From: Notospermus geniculatus
Lineage: Eukaryota; Nemertea; Pilidiophora; Heteronemertea; Lineidae
Reading direction: 5' to 3'
Assembly: GCA_002633025.1 (NCBI GenBank)
Contig: NMRB01000247.1
Coordinates: 80,337-144,336 of the forward strand
DNA length: 64,000 nt
In this document: piece after piece, positions 27,084 through 36,508 of the stretch
How positions within the stretch are numbered: position 1 is the stretch's first letter
Layout of the letters: every line of letters begins with the position of its first letter
Program-made: the position numbers and the translations under genes
Notes under the pieces: generated by a model
Database searches by the model: none
What the model saw: only the letters and a program-made list of their open reading frames with translations
What the model was told of the DNA's origin: nothing

Positions 27084-29598
27084 TAGGCCTATAGGCCTAG
27101 GCCTCCTAGGTAGGCGAGTAGGCACGCTAGAAGAAAATTTTTCCCTTTGAATAGTGCATTTTTCTTTGTAGATCCATAAAGAGCTCAAAGATAGAAACAA
27201 AATAAAAAAAGATGAAACAATTTGGTTGGATATTAAGGAAGTTACGCCTAATTAAGCGTTTAATTAACGGTCTCTTAAGACAAACATGACAAAGGAAAAT
27301 GTACTGGTTCTATTAAATAGCGCGTTTTTTGGAAATCTATACTATAAAACGTCGAGGCACTTCCGTCTGTCAGCATTAGCGGCGTTGTGCAGTGATGTCA
27401 TCAATCACTTCCAAGTAGGCGTATGTGGCTACTGCTCTCAACGGCTACTACTGATCGGGCAACTGGTTCAAGCTGAATTTTTCCACCCATTCACAACTTA
27501 TTTCACCCGTCAATTCAAACTGGTAATCTTGGAATGAATTGAAAACGCTGACAATTTGATGTCAGTGGATTTCGCCGCCTGCTCTGTTGCCATGTCAACC
27601 TCCTGCGCATGTCCAGCTTGTGATTAGGCCTTCTTCCCGTCTACCGTCTGATGGTCGCCATTTTGTTCTCGATTCAAAGTTTCAGTGTGGCCTACTAACC
27701 ACTGAGCGCATAAAAATTTAAAAAACTCACCTGCGTCTGTTAGTTATTGAACGATAGCAACTGGATTGAATGAGGAACCCGCCCGCCCATCACAGGGACA
27801 GGTAGTGTTGACGCCGTGCTTCTACGTCAGCCGATTCACCTTAGCAACGAAAATCAACATGAATCAGTGTCAGTTTGGCACATATATTCTATTGGCTCTG
27901 CTGTGGAGGTAGGCCTACATGTATGTCTGTGATGTCATAGCACGATGACGTCAGTAAACCGTGACATATAACGACGGGTGTGTGAAGCAGTCCGCCGGCC
28001 ACGTGGAGCGTCACATCGTTTACGGTATCACCGGTAAACTGGACAACGCTGCACGTGACCGAAGTTTCGTCGAGGACTGTTAATGGGACTGACACCAGGA
28101 ATTATGGCCCACCCGCACTTCGTGACCCATCATTCGACGGGTAGCCTACCGTACTTTGCTAGTGTTTACAAATAGTTAGGTAGGACATGAAACTTTCAGC
28201 CGCGACGGTGGCGCCGCCACACAGCCTCTACCGGTAACGTGCCTATCCTAGGCCTACACAGCGATCTCGCACGCAAGTCATGCTGCTGCGCCACCTTTTA
28301 GCATGTTGAGGAAACGAAGTTCTAATTCATGCATAGAGTTACCCAGCCGCAGTTCTGAATTCGCACCACGTGCTGGGTTGATTATAAAAATGGGGTCCGA
28401 AAGGCGGTATTTCGGCGCATTTCATACTCAACTGAGAAGCTGGGGCGGGATTTATCTCAACAGACCCAGACTCTAATGCACATATCTTTACACCAACACC
28501 TTCTAAACTATCGACTGCACTAGATGACAGAGAGTAATGTTAATTTTGTTACGCCATACCGCTTGTTTCCATTTAAAATCAGCAATTTACTCAAGCTTCC
28601 TGCAACTCACGTGTCTTCTCAGGCAGCTAGGCCTATGTCCTTCATCCGGGGATTCTGACCTAAATACCTCTGTTGTCTAGTAACAGGGAATCCCCTTGAT
28701 TAGCCAATCCACGCTCCAATACAATAAACGGCGTAATTAATTCTATTTTTAGCATCCCAAGACGCACATTAATTCCTATTCAAAACACATTGCGTCAAGC
28801 GGGAATGGTTGAAAGATGGAAGAGCGGTGAGTGAGGTCGCGTCGGCCATTCAGAACGCGCGGATGTTTCACGTGACGGAATAGGCATAAATCAATACAGT
28901 GCTGTGTAAGCGACATCGCCGTGCCTAGTAGGGCCTACATTTGAATCGTAGGATAGGCCTAGGTCAAGCTAGGTAGGCCTAGGCCTGGGCCTATGAGATG
29001 ACGACACAGACATTCTGATTCTTCTGACTGACACTTCACCATCCATTCCACATGTTCCATGCCATCAATGTTTTGTTCGATGTTTGACAGCAACAACACT
29101 CAACCAGAGAACCATGCATGCATGCATGACAAAAATGATGGAGGTAGGCGTAGGCCTACCTCCATGATTGATGCATGTCAACAGGCCAAGGGCAGGCTGT
29201 CTGTCTCTGACAAAACAAAAGTGACCTGAAAATGAAGCATGGAAGTCCGGCGGCGCTCGCCATGCCAGCCAAGTCAAAAAGAAAGAGATCTTTTCATCAA
29301 GCATCAACATGATCAACGTCATGTTTTGTACGACACAACAACAAACATGGGTACAGAAAATCAACCTAAGTAACATTAGACGCAATGATTAGGGCCACTC
29401 TCTCCTTACTTTCGCCGGAAAAGAGGGTTACTTCTTCTGCTCAGTCACGTCGTCAGTCATTTCACAGTGACTCAGTCCATGCAGTCAGTGTCCATGCATG
29501 CCATGTGCATACATAGCCTTATAGCATACACCATGTACACAGTGCAATATACACATGTCATGCATGTGATAAACTAGGTGGACTATTTCCCATGTTAC

Positions 29599-29719
29599 CG
29601 GGCTCACCATCCACCAGTATGTCGTCGATTGGGAGGTTGGAGGGGTCAACCTCTTGGAGCTTTTCAGAACAAAGGACCAATATCAGGATGTTGAAAGATA
29701 GTCCATAACCATGTGGCAC
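29599..29719 (-). other. Possible small exon conserved in both block copies
   Basis: On the minus strand an open stretch encodes CSEKLQEVDPSNLPIDD, then ILVDGEPG, followed by GTAACA. The block-2 version (41557-41677) stays open with conservative changes such as Ile to Val. I recognise no family, and the acceptor is unclear. Confidence 0.2.
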
Positions 29720-29757
29720 ATAGAAAACTTAACCAGTTGTTCCCATAATAAAGGTCT

Positions 29758-29822
29758 CTGTACACTATCAACATTTCGAGACACATCTGTCAACATGCGT
29801 CTTGAAATGTTGACAGTGTACA
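29758..29822. repeat. Stem-loop, TGTACACTATCAACATTTCG arms
   Basis: TGTACACTATCAACATTT pairs with AAATGTTGACAGTGTACA with one mismatch around a loop of about 25 bp. The copy in block 2 is at about 41715-41779. Confidence 0.7.
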
Positions 29823-30513
29823 GCATGACAGAGGGTCCCCTATACCACACTGGCACCTTTCACATTAGAACAATTGTACTGACTGAATGAATAGTAAAAC
29901 AGATTCAACTTGCAAAGAGTGACGTGGTAATGAACTGAGTTGCGTCCAAGCTGCATTTGATGACGCCTGTCCATACCACCCTCACAATAAATTAGGCTGG
30001 CCCATAGAAATGGGGGGGGGGGCATAGAAATGGGGGGGGGGGCATGCCCTCTTTAAGGCCAATCTGTGTCAAAATCCCTGTAGGTCGTTGTTACAGGCTT
30101 GGTAGGTCTATGATAATCTTCCAATAGCTTTTATCTGTAAGACCAAAAAATCAAGGAGTCCGAGGTAATTCAAAATGAGACATTTATTGCTGAAAGATAT
30201 TCACATGTGTACATCACAAAGATTTAGAGTTGATTAAAATATACATCATTTATGATTAATCCTATACCTACAAAGATACATGATTTAATTTAATAGTTAT
30301 TTTTACACGTGTTTTTTTATAGACAGTGCATAGACAAGAAACTCTGGATTGGTAAGGCTCTCATAGTCATACAAAGAATTTGTCTTCCGATTTTATCAAC
30401 CCACCCAAAGTTCCGATTTTATCAACCCACCCAAAGTTCCAAAATCTGTCATGACCCACTGAGGCAGAATAGGTGTTCCCACCAAAGGACATTTTTTTAT
30501 TGACAAATGATCA

Positions 30514-30815
30514 GGGGCCTGATTCATAAAGTGACTTTAGGCTAATGGTACCATTAACTTCAGTGCATTTCCCATTTGTGACCCGATCTACCAAAAGTAG
30601 GCGCAAGTCGCAAATGAAGAAAGGGTTAACGGCCTTGCAACACAAGCTGAAATGCAAGTTTCTGCGGTTGAGAATGGTAGTGGACAGCCGTGATAATAGT
30701 TGAGTCAACTGATGACTGGTGATGATCAGCGGTGACTTGCGCCTACTTTTGGTAGATCGGGTCACATTTGGTTAAAGGTACCATTAGCTTAAAGTCACTT
30801 TATGAAACAAGCCCC
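30514..30815. mobile_element. Nested MITEs: TTTCATAAAGTGAC element with inner TGACCCGATCTACC element
   Basis: The outer ends match the 852-963 family. The inner element (about 30577-30766) has exact inverted arms TGACCCGATCTACCAAAAGT/ACTTTTGGTAGATCGGGTCA and is flanked by CATTTG on both sides. The same nested pair is at 42805-43106. Confidence 0.85.
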
Positions 30816-31399
30816 AGGTATTTTTTCTTAATTTTCTTTACGATTCTTTTCTTAAGGGTAACATCAATCTATTTTTGGTAACATCAATAGGCCTAGTTCT
30901 TTATGATAAACATTACAACAGAAGGAAACATCAATGTCAAAAGAATCAGCAGCTGGCATCGACACATTTAGAGCCCACCAACCTGAGTTTAGGTCATTCT
31001 TACGCCAGGGAATATTTCTGAAGTACCGGTAAACCTTGAATGCGAGACAGACCAAACATGAATATTACATTAGGTTTAGGCCTATACATGATCATTCGCA
31101 AGTATCTCGTGGGTCCTTCCCAATTAGACATCTGGAGGCACTGGACAACTACAAATCTGTCGACCACTGCATTAACTTAATATCCATATCCGTTTATGAA
31201 AAAAGTGCCAGTGAATTTTCCTACAAGTCTATTGCAATTTCATGGTAAATGAACACTGTAGGAAATTAAATGCCCCAGACTTTCCAGTTGAAATTAAAAA
31301 GTACATGTAATTTTTCAAATCAAAATGGAACCTCCCAAAATATGACCAAATCAAAGTGAATGCTAAATAGTCTTCTGTTACGCACAGTATATGAAACTA

Positions 31400-32602
31400 T
31401 GGCGCCCGTTACGGGACATGTATTATTTTTTTAAAATCTCGCACTGCGTGTTTTAATCTCGCACTGCGTGTTTTAATCTCGCACTGCGACTTTTTAAAGT
31501 CGCACTGCGACTTTTAATCTCGCACTGCGACTTTTTAATTTCACAATCTCGCACTGCGACTTTTAATCTCGCACTGCGACTTTATAAACTCGCACTGCGT
31601 CTTCATAAACTCGCACTCCGACTTTATAAACTCGCACTGCAACTTTTAAAACTCGCACTGCGACTTTATAAACTCGCACTGCGACTTCTTAAAAAGTCGC
31701 ACTGCGACTTTATAAACTCGCACTGCGATTTTTAAAACTCGCAGTGCGACTTTTTAAAGTCGCGCTGCGCCTTTAATCTCGCACTGCGACTTTTAAATCT
31801 CACAATCTCGCACTGCGACTTTTAATCTCGCACTGCGACTTTATAAACTCGCGGTGCGACTTTATAAACTCGCAGTGCGACTTTTTAATCTCGCACTGCG
31901 ACTTTTTAAACTCGCAGTGCAACTTTTTAAACTCGCAGTGCGACTTTTTAATCTCGCACTGCGCCTTTATAAACTCGCACTGCGACTTTATAAACTCACA
32001 CTGCGACTTTTTAAACTCACACTGCGACTTTTTAATCTCGCACTGTGACTTTCTAACCTCGCACTGCGACTTTTTAAACTCGCACTGCGACTTTTTAAAC
32101 TCGCAGTGCGAGTTTAAAACGTCGCAGTGCGAGTTTATAAAGTCGCACTGTGAGTTTAAAAAGACGCAGTGCGAGTTTAAAAAGTCGCAGTGCGAGTTTA
32201 TAAAGTCGCAGTGTGAGTTTAAAAAGACGCAGTGCGAGTTGCGAGTTTAAAAAGTCGCACTGCGAGTTTAAAAAGTCGCACTGCGAGTTTAAAAAGACGC
32301 AGAGCGAGCTTAAAAAGTCGCAGTGCGAGTTTATAAAGACGCACTCGAGTTTATAAAGTCGCAGCGGGACTTTTTAAAAAGTCGCAGTGCTAGTTTATAA
32401 AGTCGCAGTGCGAGTGTATAAAGACGCAGTGCGAGTTTATAAAGTCGCAGTGCGAGATTAAAAGTCGCAGCGCGAGATTGTGAGATTAAAAAGTCGCAGT
32501 GCGAGATTAAAAGTCGCAGTGCGACTTTAAAAAGTCGCAGTGCGAGATTAAAACACGCAGTGCGAGATTTTGAAAAAAATACATGTCCCGTAACGGGCGC
32601 CG
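31400..32602. mobile_element. Foldback (TU-like) element built of inverted tandem 20-21-bp repeats
   Basis: The ends GGCGCCCGTTACGGGACATG and CATGTCCCGTAACGGGCGCC are exact complements, flanked by the 10-bp direct repeat TATGAAACTA (31390-31399, 32603-32612). Block 2 has a single TATGAAACTA at 43669-43678 and no element. From about 31438 to 32100 the interior is tandem CTCGCACTGCGACTTTWTAAA units. From about 32100 to 32575 it is the opposite orientation, AAAGTCGCAGTGCGAG. The whole 1.2 kb can fold into one giant hairpin. It has no coding capacity. Known sea urchin TU elements share the plan of long inverted repeats made of short tandem repeats; the kinship is inference. Confidence 0.9.
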
Positions 32603-32805
32603 TATGAAACTAATTCAGTGCATTGAGAGCAGGATTATTCAGCAATCACTAAAACTGACCATGGTGTCACATGACACATTCAAAAGGCAGGTTTAATGCT
32701 GAAGCAAGTGAGAGAACTAACTCCACCACACTGACCTTTCACTGCTCGTGCAGCTGGAGGCCAGAAAGAGTATTGAAAGGTACAGTCCCCCCTCGCTATT
32801 ACGAA

Positions 32806-32962
32806 CCCTTCGGGGGTCCAAGGGTTAAGTTTGTACTAAGGCGGAGTTCGTAATAGTGAGGATTTACATACATGTCATGAATTTTGGGAGCCAGACGTTG
32901 GGTTCGTAATATCCAGGAGTTCGTAAAATCGTGGTTCGTAAGAGCAAGGGTGCACTGTATTG
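32806..32962. mobile_element. Tigger/pogo-like MITE, CAGTCCCCCCTCGCTATTAC termini
   Basis: TACAGTCCCCCCTCGCTATT at the left and AGCAAGGGTGCACTGTA at the right, with GTTCGTAATA/TACGAACC arms repeated internally and TA at both outer ends, as for Tc1/mariner-class Tigger elements. The block-2 copy is at about 43849-44026. Confidence 0.82.
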
Positions 32963-33397
32963 AAAAAGAACTGAACAATTTAGGGTATTCATTCTACACC
33001 CTTATCATAGAAATACCCTGCGAGTTCATGACATATGACATTGAGTTTACAAATGCATGATAAGTCCATCATTGGTGTAACCGAACGACCTTGTTGTTGA
33101 ATTCAGAGAAGCAAATAGACTACCCTGGCACGGAACGCTTTCTTCCCTTTGAGAAGCTCATCATTTATGCTATGAAACAATTACATGTATTTGGGATACT
33201 ATTGCACAGAGTAATACCCAGATGTCTGGTGCTGGCTTCAAATCTAATCATCCACAAGTTGGGCACGTGGACAGAATTTCTGACGGTTGGAGTGAATTTT
33301 CAAAACTCGGCATTCTCTGCAGCTGTTCAGTTGAAAACAGCATCAGTTGGATGCATGTGTATGAGGTCTAATGTTGTTCGTGCTCCTGAGTCAAATC

Positions 33398-33496
33398 CTA
33401 AGCGCCACTGGAGGACATGGCGGGGCACACCTCACAACGGTGCTCAGAGACACAGAAAACATGACACAGAACAGCGACAACAAAGATAAGTTTCAT
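33398..33496 (-). CDS. Small ORF with signal-peptide-like start, conserved in both block copies
   Basis: It encodes 32 residues starting MKLIFVVAVLCHVFCVSEH, then RCEVCPAMSSSGA and a stop. The basic-hydrophobic start ending in a CVS-type cleavage region looks like a secretion signal, and GAG|GTGTGC could be a donor for a first exon. Block 2 (44708-44806) preserves it. No family is recognised, and chance is possible for so short a frame. Confidence 0.25.
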   Translation of the reverse strand: MKLIFVVAVLCHVFCVSEHRCEVCPAMSSSGA

Positions 33497-34527
33497 AATG
33501 GCGAACACAGGATCAGATAGTTTCAGGACAAACCGGTGTCTAAGTAGAGAAATACTAAAAATGCACAGTAATGCCAATACACAGATAATGTACATGTACG
33601 TACCGTAAGTATTATCAGGCACTAATCAGAAAATAATGAATACAGCGAGAGAGGGGGAAGAAGATGAGAGCTATCACCCATACCCAGGAAAGGAAGCCCT
33701 TAGGAGTTTATGAAATGAAAGGAGTGTACCATGCTACAGGGTGAGTACAGTGCTGTCACTACACATGTTTGTGTGCTCTGTTCCAGTACGTCTTATTTTT
33801 ACAAATGAATGTGATTTCATAAAGATATACATTGAATTGCAAAATCCATTGCAACAAATAAGTTCAGTTCACAGCAATTGTAGAACATTTGAACATGTAT
33901 GTATACATAAAGAGTACACCTGAACAGTATATTTGTATCAGTCACCAACTTCCAATTTAATTGATACATTTGTACCATATTTATTCAGAGTTGGATCCAA
34001 TTTATTCTGTCGAAGCTCTCGGATCTGGACCATATCGGTTTGTATCTTTTTAACCTGCAGATTATGGGAATGTGGGAATGCAGAGTCAATTGGCTGTTTA
34101 GCTAAATATACAGTAGAAGGATGTCCAACAACAGGGACATGGATTGAAAATGGAAGTTGGATATTTCAAAGTGCTTGACAACGGAGATGATCTCCTGATC
34201 ACGGATATTCGCCAGCATTTTATTCAACTGATTCAATCATCTGGTTACACTTTATACGGAACAAAAAATCTCAGCGCCACTCAATCCAGTTCTGTCTGAT
34301 CTCGTACATGACCGGGATGACAAGTTTAATGGTAAATTAGCTGTGAGTATATTAGCGGTAATGAACACACCCCCTATAATGGTAGGTTTTTAAGTCACGG
34401 GCAAGATACAAACGAAAGCAGACACCTTTGGGGACCTTGGGTTAACTATGGCATTGTCTTCATTAGGGCTGAGGATCATTGGGCATCTGATAATAAATAC
34501 CAGAGTGCAGTGTAGCATACCCTTGAC

Positions 34528-35370
34528 TAAGGCCCGATTCCACTACAGCGGATTCCGACACGTTTTGTGGCAAATGGTGCGGTTTGCATAGGCATTGGGA
34601 TAATTATTAGTGAGGTTTCGCAAATCTGACGAAACACGAAGTACGAAATACGAAATTGGACTTCATTTCCATGACGTAATGTACTTCAGGAGATGGTTGG
34701 TACCACAAATTTCCCCTGCTGCAAGAGTGTCTTTTAGCGTATGACGTTAGACCGATAGAGTTACAGTCTACATTAAACTTCGAAATTTATCTTTCATTTC
34801 CACTTCATGAATTTGAAAATTTGAGATGCACCACAACTCTCTCGGTCTGTCTCACATGATATGCTAAAAGACACAATGGCAGCAGGGACATTTGTGGTAG
34901 CAACCATCTCCTGAAATACATTACGTCCTGGAAATAAGTCCAATTTCATATTTCGTACTTTGTGTTTCGTCAGATTTGCGAACCCTCACTATTAACACAC
35001 TAAGCGCCGTATTTACGAAGCATGAATTTCCCCAAATGCGCGTTACTGTCAAAATCGCAAGAGATTACCGGGGTAACCTAAAGTAACCTTCAGAACAAAG
35101 GAATTGATCTGGTCACCGCATGATTACCAATGTGTAAATCGCGTGCGTGCAGATAAACGGGCGATCATTTCTTCATATGCCCTTAATAAACCCACGGTTA
35201 TGCGTTCGCCGAGGAATCCAATTTAGCCACGCGATTTGACCACACCCGTTCAAACGAAAATCGCACTTTGTAAATACGGCTCTAAGTGTTGTTAAACCAG
35301 GTTATCGAAAACCCTTTGGAAACTGCACTGCTCGCCACAAACCGCAGTGGTAACCACTCCAGTGGAAATG
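34528..35370. mobile_element. Composite of nested foldback elements
   Basis: The outer fragments match the 17702-17886 family (AAGGCCCGATTCCACTACAG at the left, CCACTCCAGTGGAAATGAGG at the right). Inserted are a TAGTGAGGTTTCGCAAATC foldback (34608-34991) and then an element with GCCGTATTTACGAAGC and TTTGTAAATACGGC ends (about 35004-35282). Confidence 0.72.
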
Positions 35371-35608
35371 AGGCGTAACAAAGTATTGTTCAAGGCATGC
35401 ATTGAAGTCTCAAGTGGACGTGCTAAAGAAGTTGGTGATCCCACTTCCACAGACACATGAAAGCCAGGCCAAATTTGATTGTTGAAGCGCGCACGTAATA
35501 CGATACATGTACATGTAGTTAATTTGAAACGTGTGTTTGTGCATAGGATCTATACTTCTAATAGGAGCAAAGGCGGGAAGATAAAAGTACAAATGAGCAT
35601 GTTATCAA

Positions 35609-36168
35609 GTGATGGTAGAGGCCTAAAACCTTCACCTATACCTAGGTTATCAAGGATGAGCGTTCAGATTACGCAATGACCTTGAAGGTCAGAGGTCAAG
35701 TCAAGGTCAGAGAGTTCTAAAGCGCAAATCTCCTCGGAATTTCACGAGAAAACGAATTAGAAGCCTGAATTAACCATCCCCGACAGGCTTATATCAGGGA
35801 TCCTGTTCCAGTTACCGGTACGCAATACTTCTCAAGGTCAGAGGTCAAGGTCACAGTTAACTAGCTCTGAGTAGTAAACTTCTCATCGGAAACCATTGAC
35901 ATCGCTCCGATGTCCTGCTCTTGTTTTTACCCTATTTTGCATTAAAACGGTACCATTACGTCACTCACACGTAAACCTACGGCATTCATCATTCCAATGC
36001 ACTCTATCGTCTTTCTTGAACTCGAGACTGAAGTGGTTAAGCTTGCTTCTGTCAGCCTCTACTGTAACCTTAAAGCAAATCACTCGCGGGGTTTGTTGAC
36101 AGTTGTTTGTTGACATGTCCTCAATATCAAGCGCCGTTTTGAGAAAAAGGCGAAAGGAGGATTTCAGT
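35609..36168. other. Spacer between the two block copies
   Basis: A 560-bp stretch absent from the block. It holds two runs of AGGTCAGAGGTCAAG (about 35686-35702 and 35836-35850), but no exon that I can recognise. Confidence 0.5.
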
Positions 36169-36508
36169 TTAATGGGAAATGCCCTAGACAGCCAAACTTC
36201 AGAGGCGTATTCTGCAAAATCTGCCGCTTCGAAATCAATGTGAATAGGTCAAAATATACATTTCGAACCGACTGAATTTGAAAATGTCATTAATCCATTT
36301 TAACAAGAACCTCGTCCCCAGGTGCACGTTCGCATATTTGCACATGTTTTGCCTATGACTGGAGCACGGCTTTGCCTGGAGGCTAGATTCACTCTCTATG
36401 GGAGGTACCATCAAAAATCAAAACAAACCCCGCGAGCCATTTGCTTTAATAGAGAATTTGAAGTGTATTTTCCTAACCCTAGGGTGAGAGACAACTTTAT
36501 CCTCCTAC

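Larger units (their letters stand above)
26337..30513. other. Upstream region of JAK, no confident exon
   Basis: Directly upstream of the FERM exon, minus-strand GATTGCAG at about 26361 could be an acceptor for a 5'UTR intron. 26520-27100 is saturated with AGGCCTA. 27150-28240 is well conserved in block 2 without an obvious reading frame and may hold promoter sequence. ATGCATGC runs occur near 29110. I see no TATA-type signal I would defend. Confidence 0.4.
23153..35608. repeat. Large duplicated block, copy 1 (about 12.5 kb)
   Basis: It starts at the base after the N at 23152 and aligns to 36169-46833, the two parting after GTTATCAA. Over the JAK exons the copies differ at only a handful of bases. 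Length differs mainly through whole-element insertions: 26894-27083, about 28255-28935, 31400-32602 and extra foldback sequence at 34608-34991 are in this copy only. Confidence 0.95.

Noticed and set aside
31854-32048. 64-codon frame rich in Leu-Arg-Lys-Leu repeats
   Set aside because: Translation of the tandem repeats inside the foldback element; not a gene.
35686-35850. AGGTCAGAGGTCAAG words as nuclear-receptor (DR1-like) sites
   Set aside because: AGGTCA repeats are plausible DR1 sites, but similar AGGTCA words are part of family-B repeats throughout the window, and there is no supporting evidence for function here.
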